DNA from: Paracoccus bogoriensis
GTDB lineage: Bacteria > Pseudomonadota > Alphaproteobacteria > Rhodobacterales > Rhodobacteraceae
DNA length: 35,724 nt
NCBI RefSeq assembly: GCF_019431455.1
Contig: NZ_JAHYSR010000030.1
Location: 1-35,724 of the forward strand
Reading direction: 5' to 3'
The translations under genes and the position numbers were made by a program. Shown here one piece after another: positions 8,523 through 16,514 of this stretch (within the stretch, counting starts at the first letter, position 1; each line of letters starts with the position of its first letter). A model generated the notes under the pieces. It was not told the DNA's origin and did not search any database. It worked only from the letters and a program-made list of their open reading frames with translations.

Positions 8523-9811
8523 GGCCGTTTTCCTTCGTCCGCGATGCCCTGCTCCGGCGATGGCTGCAACACGAAGGCGCCCACCGTCTCGGCAGCCTTG
8601 CGCAGCGGATCGTCGAACAGATGGGCGTATCGCTGGGTGGTTTGGACCTGCGTATGGCCGAGCATCTGGCCGATCAAGGGCAGCGACGCGCCCGCCGACA
8701 CGAGGATGCTGGCGAAGGAATGGCGGATGTCGTGGATCCGGACATTCGGCTTGAACTCGGTCCTGGGCTTGCCCTTGCGGTCGAGGACCGGCTTGTCCTT
8801 CGCGTCCAGCACCGGCACCTCCGCGCCGAGCCCCGCCCTGCGGCAGACCGAGACCCATGTCCGCTTGATGTCGGTGAGCGGCTTGCCGGTCGGACCGGGG
8901 AAGACATAGGGGCTGGGCGGCCTGCCCTCGGCCTCGGCCTTCGCCCTGGCGGCGGCCTTCATCTCGACCAGCAGCTGCACGGCCGGGCCCGAAAGGGGCA
9001 CGCGGTGCAGCTTGCGCTGCTTGGTGTGGGCCGAGGGCTTGGTCCAGACGCCGTTCTCGAGGTCGAACATCTCCCATGTCGCGCCCAGCACCTCGCCGCG
9101 GCGGGCGCCGGTCAGCATCAGCAGCTTGATCGCGTTCGCGGACATGGGCTCGGAATGGTCGTTCAGCGCCTGCGCCAGCGCGGCGATTTCCGTCCGGTTC
9201 AGATAGCGGTTCCGCTTCTCCTCGGGGTTGCGGCGCACGCCCGAGACGGGGTTGTCGTCGCGCCATTTCCAGCGGATCGCGAGGTTGAACGCCTTGCGCA
9301 GCACCTCGACGGTGCGGTTGGCGCGGACGGGCGTGCCGCGGATCTCGGTAATGTCGCGGTGGAGCGCATCGACATCGTCATGGGTGATCTGCGCGACCTT
9401 CATCTTGCCGAAGCGCGGCAGGATGATCTTCTCCCACATCATGCGCTCGTCGGCCTGACTGCGCGCGGCCTTCTTGGGCAGGTGCTCGCGGGCGTAGCGC
9501 TCCCACATCTCCTGCACCGTCGGCGCCTCGCGCTGCGCCTGCCGCTCGCCCATCGGGTCGTGGCCGAGATCGACCTCGCGCTTCATGTCCCTCGCGACCT
9601 GGCGCGCGGCGGCCACGGTCCAGTCGGGCCAGGCGCCGATGGTGATGCGCCGCTGCCGCCCCTCGGCCCGATAGTCCAGGATGAAGGACTTGGCCCCGCC
9701 CGGCGTGATGCGCAGGGCGAAGCCTTTCACCTCCGCGTCCCACAGCATGCTCTGCCCGCGCACCGGCGGCAGCGCCTTCCGGACGGCGGCTTCGGTCAGT
9801 TTCCCGGTCAT
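8519..9811 (-). CDS. int: Tyrosine recombinase (integrase) of the P4/DUF4102 type
   Basis: 430-residue site-specific recombinase. The N-terminal domain (FALRITPGGAKSFILDYR... RRITIGAWP) is the DUF4102 arm-binding domain common in tRNA-targeting islands. The catalytic domain has Arg237 (LTGARRGE), His360 and Arg363 (HDIRH), His386 (LGH) and the nucleophile Tyr395 (QRYAH), so the active set is complete. It starts at ATG 9811 behind GGGAGG. The gene reads away from the tRNA-derived attachment site 170 bp upstream, the standard position for an integrase at one end of its element. It is the first gene of the minus-strand operon. Confidence 0.92.
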   Translation of the reverse strand: MTGKLTEAAVRKALPPVRGQSMLWDAEVKGFALRITPGGAKSFILDYRAEGRQRRITIGAWPDWTVAAARQVARDMKREVDLGHDPMGERQAQREAPTVQEMWERYAREHLPKKAARSQADERMMWEKIILPRFGKMKVAQITHDDVDALHRDITEIRGTPVRANRTVEVLRKAFNLAIRWKWRDDNPVSGVRRNPEEKRNRYLNRTEIAALAQALNDHSEPMSANAIKLLMLTGARRGEVLGATWEMFDLENGVWTKPSAHTKQRKLHRVPLSGPAVQLLVEMKAAARAKAEAEGRPPSPYVFPGPTGKPLTDIKRTWVSVCRRAGLGAEVPVLDAKDKPVLDRKGKPRTEFKPNVRIHDIRHSFASILVSAGASLPLIGQMLGHTQVQTTQRYAHLFDDPLRKAAETVGAFVLQPSPEQGIADEGKRP

Positions 9812-9823
9812 TCCAGCCTCCCC

Positions 9824-9844
9824 GTGTCAACACTGTGTCAACAC
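9824..9844. repeat. Tandem GTGTCAACAC repeats, candidate integrase/excisionase arm sites
   Basis: Two copies of GTGTCAACAC lie at 9824-9833 and 9835-9844, 11 bp apart, just upstream of the integrase start. A related GCGTCAACAA lies about 110 bp further, near the attachment site. Short direct repeats between int and att are usual arm-type binding sites. On the minus strand they contain TTGACA, but they are too close to the start codon to be its -35 element. Confidence 0.5.
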
Positions 9845-9981
9845 ATCATATGGCTGTTTTTGTCGGTCGCTGGCGTCGAGTAACAGACGGTCGCGCCGGA
9901 TAGCCACAATAAAACAGACGTCTAGGAGACTAGGCCGGAAAACGCGTCAACAATCAAGGGTCTAAATATTGGGTGGAATCT

Positions 9982-10028
9982 GGCTCATAACCTGAAGGTC
10001 GTAGGTTCAAATCCTACCCCCGCAACCA
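9982..10028 (+). tRNA. 3' fragment of initiator tRNA-Met(CAT): attachment site of block 1
   Basis: The 47 nt contain the anticodon loop CTCATAA (9984-9990), the 3' anticodon strand, a complete T-arm (GTAGG-TTCAAAT-CCTAC), the 3' acceptor strand CCCCGCA and ACCA. I recognise this as the 3' half of bacterial initiator tRNA-fMet. The D-arm and 5' acceptor strand are absent: the bases to the left do not pair with CCCCGCA. This is therefore the duplicated 3' end left when an element integrated in the tRNA gene, not a functional tRNA. The element lies to the left with its integrase adjacent; the intact tRNA copy should be at the element's other end, outside this window. Confidence 0.82.
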
Positions 10029-10055
10029 AAATCATGCACGTTTTTAAACGCTTAG

Positions 10056-10077
10056 ACGCCGCCCTCCGGGGCGGCGT
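10056..10077 (+). terminator. Rho-independent terminator after the tRNA fragment
   Basis: ACGCCGCCC (10056-10064) and GGGCGGCGT (10069-10077) form a perfect 9-bp stem with a TCCG tetraloop, followed by TTGCGTTT. It sits 28 bp after the CCA end and is most simply the original terminator of the host initiator tRNA gene, which supports the view that host chromosome begins to the right of the attachment site. Confidence 0.75.
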
Positions 10078-10421
10078 TTGCGTTTCCAGCACCCGTGGAA
10101 GCACTGTGGAAGCAAGAGGGGCCGAAGTCCCTCGCGTGACTGCGAAAATCGCGTTCGCTGCTCTGCAGCCCTGTGTGGCCCGAACCGGCACCAGCGGCGC
10201 TGGTCGTTCCCGGCCCAGAGCGGTCGTTCGACCAGCTCTGTTTGCGGCGTCGCGGCAAGTAGGATTTTGACTCAGGGGGACAAGGTCGAGACATTCAGTT
10301 GACAAAGCAGGACGGCGACCCGAGCCAAGCACAGCGTTTCGAGAGCCGTCGAACGCAGGTTCCCGGCGACGCGGGCAGGCCGTTTGGACGCATGAAAGTC
10401 CACTGCCAGATTTCCTTTGCG
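10078..10421. other. Non-coding stretch between the tRNA end and sbtB
   Basis: About 340 bp with no convincing gene on either strand. A minus-strand frame of 146 codons spans it but is antisense to the tRNA and is rejected. The only structure noted is an 8-bp inverted repeat, GCTGGTCG near 10,199 and CGACCAGC near 10,227, of unknown meaning. Confidence 0.5.
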
Positions 10422-10736
10422 TCAAAATTTGCTGGCGCGCCAGACCTCGACTGGGGACAACCAGACAATGCCTGACTGATCGGCCAGGTGGTGGCTGGTC
10501 AGGGTCTCAGCGATGCGCTCGGCCGTGGCGCGGTCGCGCAGCACCGTCTCGATCTTGACGATGGCGAATTCACGCACCAGCTGCGCGGCATCGGCCCGGT
10601 GCAGCCCGTGCGCGCCCATGCCGCCGCCGGGAAAGACCGACCAGCCGGTCACGCCCGCCTCGGTCAGCAGGCGTTCCACGGCAGGTTTCAGGAGGCGTTC
10701 GACGATCACGGTCAGCTTGACGGCGGGGGTGGTCAT
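10422..10736 (-). CDS. sbtB: PII-like signalling protein next to a bicarbonate transporter (SbtB type)
   Basis: 104-residue PII-superfamily protein. It has the ferredoxin-like pattern (KLTVIVERLLKPAVERLLTEAGVTGWSVFPGGGMGAHG ... FAIVKIETVLRDRATAERIAETL ... GIVWLSPVEVWRASKF). The glycine-rich segment takes the place of the classical T-loop. The gene lies 12 bp downstream of sbtA in the same direction. In cyanobacteria SbtB senses adenine nucleotides and cAMP and inhibits SbtA; the same job is inferred here from synteny. No canonical PII uridylylation tyrosine context is obvious. Confidence 0.82.
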   Translation of the reverse strand: MTTPAVKLTVIVERLLKPAVERLLTEAGVTGWSVFPGGGMGAHGLHRADAAQLVREFAIVKIETVLRDRATAERIAETLTSHHLADQSGIVWLSPVEVWRASKF

Positions 10737-10748
10737 GGCGTGGCTCCT

Positions 10749-11741
10749 TCACAGCGCAAAGACGACATCGGCCAGCGCGATCCACAGCGGGATCGACAAC
10801 AGCGCGACGGGGGTGCCGATGCTGGTGGACGCGCCGATATAGGCCGCCGGATTGGCCGAGGGGATGGCCGCGCGCAGCGTCGGCGGGCCGGAAATGTCGG
10901 AACTGGATGCGGCCATCACCGCCAGCAGCACCACCCCGCCGGGCGAAAAGCCGGTGGCCAGATGCGCCAGCCAGCCAAGCGCGAAGCCGAGCCCGCCATG
11001 CACCAGCGGCGCGGTCAGACCATAGACGGCATAGACATGCGCCACGCGCCGCAGTTCGGCCAGCCGGGCCGAGGCCTCCATCCCCATGATCAACATCAGG
11101 ATCGACAGGAAGCCCCGGAACAGCGGATCATAGAAGCTGTGGAACACCGGGTCGGGCCGCGCGATCATGCCCAGCACCAGCCCCAGCGCCAGCGCCGACA
11201 GGGCCGATCCACGCAGGCTGTCGACGATGATCGCGCCGAGCCGGGGCCGGGCCTTGCCGCCCTTGCGGCCCAGCTGGGCCAGCACGATCGCGGTCAGCAG
11301 GGCAGGGATGTCCATGAACGGGTAAAGCGCGGGCACCCAGGCCTCGAAGCGCAGCCCGTCCTCCTCCATCAGGACCATCGCGGCGGCGAGCGTCGAGGCC
11401 GAGACGGCGCCGAACAGCCCCGCGGTGGCGATCCCGTCCTCGGGGCGGGGGCCGCTGAGCGGCGCCAGGGTCACCCGGCCGATCAGCACGATGACTACGC
11501 CCAGCAAGGCGGCCGCCAGCGCAGGCAGCAGCAGTTCGGACAGGTCAGCCTCGCGGATGGCGATCCCGGCGCCAAGTCCGATCCGCAGCATCAGCACCAC
11601 CACGATGAAGCGGTAGATGGCATCGGGGATCTCCAGCCGGCTGCCCAGGGCGGCGATGGCCATGCCCCCCAGCAGGAAGGCCAGCGTGGGCGATTGCAGC
11701 TGCCGCCCGAAGGCGGCGAGGAAGTCGAGGAACAGGTCCAT
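10749..11741 (-). CDS. sbtA: Sodium-dependent bicarbonate transporter SbtA
   Basis: 330-residue inner-membrane protein with about ten hydrophobic segments. The SbtA hallmarks include LLGGMAIAALGSRLEIPDAIY, LFGAVSASTLAAAMVLMEEDG, ASSSDISGPPTLRAAIPSANP and GASTSIGTPVAL near the C-terminus. The transporter couples sodium to bicarbonate uptake, here plausibly for carbon fixation or anaplerotic carboxylation. The start at 11741 has GGAG about 8 nt upstream. It forms an operon with the PII-like gene and is divergent from a LysR regulator across a 124-bp gap, so it is probably controlled by that regulator. Confidence 0.85.
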   Translation of the reverse strand: MDLFLDFLAAFGRQLQSPTLAFLLGGMAIAALGSRLEIPDAIYRFIVVVLMLRIGLGAGIAIREADLSELLLPALAAALLGVVIVLIGRVTLAPLSGPRPEDGIATAGLFGAVSASTLAAAMVLMEEDGLRFEAWVPALYPFMDIPALLTAIVLAQLGRKGGKARPRLGAIIVDSLRGSALSALALGLVLGMIARPDPVFHSFYDPLFRGFLSILMLIMGMEASARLAELRRVAHVYAVYGLTAPLVHGGLGFALGWLAHLATGFSPGGVVLLAVMAASSSDISGPPTLRAAIPSANPAAYIGASTSIGTPVALLSIPLWIALADVVFAL

Positions 11742-11865
11742 GCGGGTCTCCGGAGGTCTGGGTCGACGGCGCGTTCAGACACCGGAAATCGATGAAAGAA
11801 AATTACATATTTTGTGCAGAATCATGCTATCAGATAGAACGGTTTTGCAGCTCTTGGACGGTCTC
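11742..11865. promoter_or_regulatory. Divergent sbtA / lysR promoter region
   Basis: 124 bp between the divergent starts, clearly AT-richer than the flanks (AAGAAAATTACATATTTTGT). A small palindrome CTATC-A-GATAG lies at about 11,827-11,837. LysR regulators usually bind such divergent gaps at T-N11-A inverted sites; several candidates exist but none can be chosen by eye. Confidence 0.55.
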
Positions 11866-13044
11866 ATGGCCATTCCCAACCTGCACCACCTGCGCCTGTT
11901 CCACGCCGTGGCCCATGACGGCACGCTGACCGGGGCGGCGCGGTGGCTGAACCTGTCGCCCTCGGCGCTCTCGGCGCAGCTTCGGGCGCTGGAGGCGGCG
12001 CTGGGCCATGACCTGTTCGAGCGCCGCGGGCGCGGGTTGGTCCTGACCGAGGCGGGGCGGATCGCGCTCGATCATGCCGATGCGATCTTTCGCACGGCCG
12101 AGGATCTGACCGCGATCCTGCGCCAGCATGGGCCGGGGCAGCGGGCGCTGCGGGTGGGGGCGCTGGCCACGCTTTCGCGCAACTTCCAGCTGGAATTCCT
12201 GCGCCCGGTGCTGGGGCGGCCGGATGTGGAGGTTGTGCTGCGCTCGGGCAGCCAGGCGGAACTGCTGCGCGGGCTCGAGGCGCTGGCGCTCGACGCGGTG
12301 CTGACCAACCTGGCACCGCCGCGCGATGCCGCCAGCCGCTACCTGCTGCACAGCCTCGACCGCCAGCCGGTCAGCCTGATCGGCACACCGGCGCGGGCCA
12401 ATCCGCCGCTGCCGCTGGACGTGCGGCTGGCATCCGCACCGCTGATCCTGCCCACCCCGGAAACCGCCCTGCGCGCCGGTTTCGACGCCCTGGCCGCGCG
12501 GCTGACCTATGAGCCCGCGACCGGGGTGATCGAGGTCGTCGCCAGTGATCGCGAAAGCCGGTCCGAAATGGCGCAGTTTCTCGCGCGGGATCTTCTCGGC
12601 GTGGAGTTCAGGGACGAGAAGGTGCCGATGCGGCACTACGATCTCGCGGTGCTCTTGGCGCCGCATTCCTTCCCGACCGATGTCGAGGACGGGATCGAGC
12701 GGGTCGAGGTTCGCCAGCTGAGGCTGATGCCGATCGACGCCGTCGGGGAACGCGTTACTCTGGAATGCCTCAGCAAGGCCGACCGCAACATCTGGACGAT
12801 GGCTGAGGCTCGGCTTGGCCCCGGCAATCCGCTCAGCGGCGGCTGGGTGGCGACGCAAGCGAAGCTGGCGACTAAGTTCCACCGGAAACCGGGCGCTCGG
12901 CGTGGCCGCACGCTGCCGCTGACGATCACCATGCCGCACGGCTGCAACCTCAAGGATCAGACCGAGGAAGAGCAGGTGATCGGAGAGAAGTACCTGCGGC
13001 GTTGGGGAATTCTGGTCGATGACCCGGTCGTTGTCGAAGATTGA
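11866..13044 (+). pseudogene. LysR-family regulator fused in frame to an unrelated C-terminus
   Basis: The first roughly 220 residues are a LysR/NhaR-like regulator: winged helix-turn-helix (LHHLRLFHAVAHDGTLTGAARWLNLSPSALSAQLRALEAALGHDLFERRGRGLVLTEAG) and most of the effector domain, to about AARLTYEPA. From about 12,530 the sequence changes character (VVASDRESRSEMAQFLARDLLGVEF ... TLPLTITMPHGCNLKDQTEEEQ) and runs 170 more residues to 13044. That is too long and too polar for a LysR end (usual total about 300). I read it as a junction between the chromosomal regulator and the last part of an island gene. ATG 11866 is preferred over in-frame ATG 11824 because the family begins close to NLHHLR. 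The frame is preserved, so a hybrid may be made, but regulation of sbtAB is probably altered or lost. Confidence 0.7.
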
Positions 13045-14005
13045 CGAGCGAGCCGCGAGGCTCTTTGCCAGCATCGTAGAGACAGAGGAGGCGCGGATCA
13101 CCGGCGCCGTCCTGACCGGCTATCATGCTGCCAGCGCCCCGCCTCTGATCGGCGCTGGTCTCCTGGTGCCGGATGGGCCTGTTCCGGCAGCCACATCGCT
13201 GACCGATCATGACGATGAACCTGTGAGCCTGGAATGGTCACCCGAGCATCAAGCCTACGGGTATTTCAGCGCTGCAGCGGGATGGGTAACGGTCGAAGAG
13301 AAGCGCCTGCAGGTCTATCGGATCGACGCTCTGGCCTTTCTTCGGCGACTTGCGGCCCGGCTTGATCTACCGGTCAAGGCTCGGCCGGCTGAACGCATCT
13401 CAGGCATCTTATGGGAATTAGGCGATGTCCGATTGCAGGGACGCGGAGGCCGGGTCCCGGTCTGGTACGCGCGGAGGCTGACCGATCAGGATGTCTGGCG
13501 GCAGGTCGTCGCTTATCTCGGTGGCCGCCCTCCCGCGGATTTCAGGATCGTGGTGACTAATTCAGCGACCCATGGTCTCGCCGAAGCCGAGCTGTCACGG
13601 CACCAGATCATCGCGCTGGATGACCTTGTGGACCATAGCGCGGGTCTCATCATCGAGCCCGCCTACCTCGCTGCGCAATTGAGAACCGGCGCAGCTTCCA
13701 GAGCGACCGAACCCGTGCGCCACGCGGCTGGGTTCCGGCATTTCTGGGTGGGCGACAGGGAGTTCAAGTTCAGCGGCGACAAGCGGCGCCAGATCGTCGA
13801 GTACCTTTTCAATGCATGGGAAGATGGCGTGGAAAGCGTCAGCACCGAGGTGATGTTCGCTGACTTGGAGTTCAAGTCTACGAGCCGGATGAGAGATATC
13901 TTCAAGGATCACGAGGATTGGCGGGACCTGATCGAGGCGACGGGCGGGTCCTGCAGGCTTCGCATCAGGGAGCTCCTGGAGCAGCAGCGGGCTCGCGCCG
14001 ATTGA
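13019..14005 (+). CDS. Unknown island protein overlapping the hybrid gene
   Basis: 328 residues, no family recognised. It overlaps the preceding reading frame by 26 bp, the spacing of a co-translated partner, so the truncated upstream protein and this one were probably a functional pair. The C-terminal 90 residues (SGDKRRQIVEYLFNAWEDGVESVSTEVMFADLEFKSTSRMRDIFKDHEDWRDLIEATGGSCRLRI) look like a winged-helix domain. The N-terminal half is acidic, with WSPEHQAYGYFSAAAGWVTVEE. No signal or membrane segment. The gene is at a junction next to an abortive-infection pair, so a defence-related role is possible but unproven. Confidence 0.65.
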   Translation: MTRSLSKIDERAARLFASIVETEEARITGAVLTGYHAASAPPLIGAGLLVPDGPVPAATSLTDHDDEPVSLEWSPEHQAYGYFSAAAGWVTVEEKRLQVYRIDALAFLRRLAARLDLPVKARPAERISGILWELGDVRLQGRGGRVPVWYARRLTDQDVWRQVVAYLGGRPPADFRIVVTNSATHGLAEAELSRHQIIALDDLVDHSAGLIIEPAYLAAQLRTGAASRATEPVRHAAGFRHFWVGDREFKFSGDKRRQIVEYLFNAWEDGVESVSTEVMFADLEFKSTSRMRDIFKDHEDWRDLIEATGGSCRLRIRELLEQQRARAD

Positions 14006-15029
14006 TGGTGTCCTCAGCCATTTGAAGCTGTTCCATAACCCAGTCGAAGGGCGGTGCGTCGCCGAGCATCATGCCCTGCATTGCTTCGTAGTCCTTTTCG
14101 ATCGCCGCGCGCAGTTCGGAAGAAGGCACCACGCGGAGCGACCCGGGAACGGCTTCATTGAACTTCTTTCAGGCCTGCTTGAACGCGATGAGGTTATGCT
14201 CACGGACCGCCGTGAGCAACGCCGTGTCGGCCAAGGCCGTCCCACCGATGTCGGTGCCGGTGATCATCGCGACATCGTAATAGTGCCGCGATATCCTGTC
14301 CTTGTCCGTAGGCACCCGATTTTCGTCGCGATGGCCGCAGAACGCACCGTGCAGAATGAGGAGTTTCTCAAGGTAAGTCCGCGCCGGGGAGATGACATTG
14401 ATGTTGCCGACCTCGAATGACCAGTCTGCCGCGAGGTCGTCTGCGATATAGGGGGCCACGCTCGCCATGACATTCGGATCCAGCGCCGAGCACGCGCCCG
14501 CTTCGAGTTTGACGCGCGGCAAGACGTAGGGAAGATCGGCGCTCGGGTAGAGCGTGGGGTACTCGATCAGCAGTGTCTGTTGATCCGCATCCTCGTCGTC
14601 GCGCACGATCTCGCAGCGCTCGTCGAGAAGCGGCCCCAGAGCCGCAGCGAGATCGCCGCAGATATAGGCGCTACAGGCCTCTTTCAGCTCGTCGAACAGA
14701 GCTTTGCGCTTCTTTCCGGATATGCCTTCAGGGTTTGTCGGATCGCGATCGGCCCCGAAGCCGAGCCCGTCGCGATAGACGACGAGATCGATGTCCTCCG
14801 AGAAGCGGCGGATAAGCCCGAACGCCTTGGACAGCGCCGTGCCGCCCTTGAACAGGAATTGCGGGTGGCCGTCCGGCAGGCGGTTGTAGAGCGCGTCGAG
14901 CACGAAGCAGACCCAGAAGTCCTTCTCGACGTAGCTGGGCAACGTGTCGAGACGGTCGGCTGCCGCCTCGAACACGTCCTTTCTGTCCTGATCCGAAAGC
15001 GCGAGAAACCGCGTGTAGCTCTCGCTCAT
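13965..15029 (-). pseudogene. AbiEii-type nucleotidyltransferase toxin with an internal stop
   Basis: Toxin half of a type IV (AbiE) toxin-antitoxin system. The nucleotidyltransferase core is complete: KGGTALSKAF (Gly62, Gly63, Ser67, Lys68) and FSEDIDLV (Asp79, Asp81). The first stop is TGA 14169-14171, giving 286 residues ending AFKQA. The same frame continues directly with KKFNEAVPGSLRVVPSSELRAAIEKDYEAM and then DAPPFDWVMEQLQ, which I recognise as the usual C-terminal end of this family, reaching a stop at 13965. The TGA therefore most likely replaces a Trp codon (TGG to TGA). The full-length form would be 354 residues and would overlap the 13019 gene convergently. It starts with an ATGA overlap to the antitoxin. 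Confidence 0.78.
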
Positions 15030-15649
15030 CGTGCAGCGGTTTGCGGCTCGACAAGGCTATGCGCGATGGGGGCAGCCCAACTCGGCAGGCTGCCGCTGTT
15101 GCGGGCGAGATCCTTCTTCACGGCATCCGGAAGTTTCCGCTTGAGTGTGGTCGCGACCCGCACATCCGAAGCTGCCTGCGGGCCGAGCCAGCGCAGCGCC
15201 TGCGCCACGGGCGCAGAGGATTTCCCGGCCCACGCCATCACGCTCGGACCTGCATGCCGCAGGCGAACGGTCCGGTTGCCGATCTTCACGTCCCGCGTCG
15301 CCCCGTCCGTCACATAGCTTGTCTTCGCCGGGACCGCGTTCGTCAGGCCCAGCTGGTTCGCCGCGGCAATCCCGTCAGGCATGATGCGGATGCTATCGCG
15401 CCGCGCGAGGGCAGCGACCGCTTTGTCCATGTCCACCGGCGCTGGCCGCTTCAGGACGCCACTCGTGCGGGGCAGATCGTAGAGTCCGCGCCCGACGCGG
15501 CGGAGATCCCCGCTCTTCGCCAGACGTGACAGCGCCTGGTCGACCGCCGCACGGCTGCCGAGGTCAAGGAAGTCCTTGGGAGTGCATACCCAGCGGCCAC
15601 GACCCTTTGCGCGCACGCGCCTCATGATTCGATCAGCAATGCCAGTCAT
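15026..15649 (-). CDS. AbiEi-type antitoxin / regulator (DUF6088-like)
   Basis: 207-residue antitoxin of the AbiE family. It has an N-terminal winged-helix domain (RMRRVRAKGRGRWVCTPKDFLDLGSRAAVDQALSRLAKSGDLRRVGRGLYDLP) and a C-terminal domain (MPDGIAAANQLGLTNAVPAKTSYVTDG). This is the layout of AbiEi proteins that repress their own operon and neutralise the nucleotidyltransferase. It is coupled to the toxin by an ATGA overlap. An 8-bp inverted repeat lies about 28 bp upstream of the start and is the probable operator. Confidence 0.8.
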   Translation of the reverse strand: MTGIADRIMRRVRAKGRGRWVCTPKDFLDLGSRAAVDQALSRLAKSGDLRRVGRGLYDLPRTSGVLKRPAPVDMDKAVAALARRDSIRIMPDGIAAANQLGLTNAVPAKTSYVTDGATRDVKIGNRTVRLRHAGPSVMAWAGKSSAPVAQALRWLGPQAASDVRVATTLKRKLPDAVKKDLARNSGSLPSWAAPIAHSLVEPQTAAR

Positions 15650-15676
15650 CTGGTTGGTCCTTCAGGGCTCTACCGT

Positions 15677-15703
15677 GTCAGAAACATAGAGAGTTTTTCT
15701 GAC
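15677..15703. promoter_or_regulatory. Candidate AbiEi operator
   Basis: GTCAGAAA (15677-15684) and TTTCTGAC (15696-15703) form a perfect inverted repeat with an 11-nt centre, just upstream of the antitoxin start at 15649. AbiEi proteins are known to autorepress by binding inverted repeats in this position. Confidence 0.55.
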
Positions 15704-15808
15704 GAAATCAATTCCTCCCCGCACGCTCCCCTTCTGCCTCCCGATCTCCTCCCCTCGCACACCCCAGTCTCGTTCGCAGGCATTCGGCCAATCGCGAAGG
15801 AGACGACG

Positions 15809-16018
15809 ATGTCAGTCACGCATCTCAACCAGGTCGAGCTGGCGGCTCGATGGAAAGTCAGCCCGCGCACGCTGGAGCGCTGGCGTTGGACCGGTGAGGG
15901 CCCCGCCTTCATCAAGATCGGCGGCCGGGTCGTGTACCGGCTCGAGGACGTCGAGGCCTACGAGGCCAACCGGCACTGCTCGAGCACGGCCGACAAGCCC
16001 GCCGTGAAGCTGGCGTGA
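15809..16018 (+). CDS. Helix-turn-helix DNA-binding protein (AlpA/excisionase type)
   Basis: 69-residue protein made of one winged-helix unit: LNQVELAARWKVSPRTLERWRWTGEGP (helix-turn-helix), then FIKIGGRVVYRLEDVEAYEANR (wing). It starts behind GAAGGAGA. First gene of the plus-strand early operon, so it is probably a regulator or excisionase of block 2, although no integrase for block 2 is in the window. It is divergent from abiEi. Confidence 0.78.
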   Translation: MSVTHLNQVELAARWKVSPRTLERWRWTGEGPAFIKIGGRVVYRLEDVEAYEANRHCSSTADKPAVKLA

Positions 16019-16028
16019 GGGGGCGGCC

Positions 16029-16514
16029 ATGACGATCCGCAACCGCATCACCCTCGACGATCTGCCCACCATGCCGGTCGGCGACATCGCCGCGCTGCCG
16101 GGCGACCAGCTGGCGCTCCTGAAGCAGGAGGCCGACGAGCGGCTGCGCGCTGCAAAGAACCTCAGCGACTGGCTCGATGGCGCCATCGCGCTGAAGTACG
16201 GCGACCAGGCGCAGGAGGCGCGCCGCGCGGAAGGCAAGGACACCGGCACCGTCCGGCTGAAGGACGGCCCGGTCACCGTGGTCGCCGAGCTCCCCAAGCG
16301 CATCGATTGGGATCAAACGATGCTTGCCGGTCTGGTCGAGCAGATCCGGGCCGATGGCGCCGATCCCGCCGAATACGTCGACATCGCGTTCAGCGTCTCC
16401 GAGCGCAAGTTCACCGCCTGGCCCCATCACATCCGCCAGGAGTTCGCGCCCGCGCGCACGGTCAGGACGGCCAAGCCGAAGTTCCGGCTGCTGCTCGGCG
16501 AGGAGGTGTGCTGA
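16029..16514 (+). CDS. Unknown early phage protein
   Basis: 161 residues. Residues 20-60 are helical and charged (LPGDQLALLKQEADERLRAAKNLSDWLDGAIALKYG). The C-terminal half contains RIDWDQTMLAGLVEQIRADG and FTAWPHHIRQEFAPARTVRTAKPKF. Genes of this size precede the ATPase in many alphaproteobacterial prophages but carry no known function. Its stop overlaps the next start by one base (TGATG), so it is translationally coupled to the ATPase. Confidence 0.7.
   Translation: MTIRNRITLDDLPTMPVGDIAALPGDQLALLKQEADERLRAAKNLSDWLDGAIALKYGDQAQEARRAEGKDTGTVRLKDGPVTVVAELPKRIDWDQTMLAGLVEQIRADGADPAEYVDIAFSVSERKFTAWPHHIRQEFAPARTVRTAKPKFRLLLGEEVC

Noticed and set aside
9824..9844. Two TTGACA hexamers on the minus strand as the integrase -35 box
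   Set aside because: They lie about 15-30 bp from the start codon, leaving no room for a -10 box and leader; arm-type repeats are more likely.
9982..10028. Functional tRNA gene
   Set aside because: No 5' acceptor strand or D-arm is present to the left; only the 3' half exists.
9985..10425. 146-codon minus-strand frame ending GVGFEPTTFRL
   Set aside because: That ending is the well-known spurious translation of the antisense strand of a tRNA 3' end; the frame covers the attachment site, the terminator and non-coding DNA.
14169..14171. TGA as a selenocysteine codon
   Set aside because: No SECIS-like hairpin is apparent next to it and the family has Trp/aromatic sequence here rather than cysteine; a nonsense mutation is simpler.
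14022..14420. 132-codon plus-strand frame after the 13019 gene
   Set aside because: It is antisense to the AbiEii C-terminus, whose reading through the TGA matches the family.
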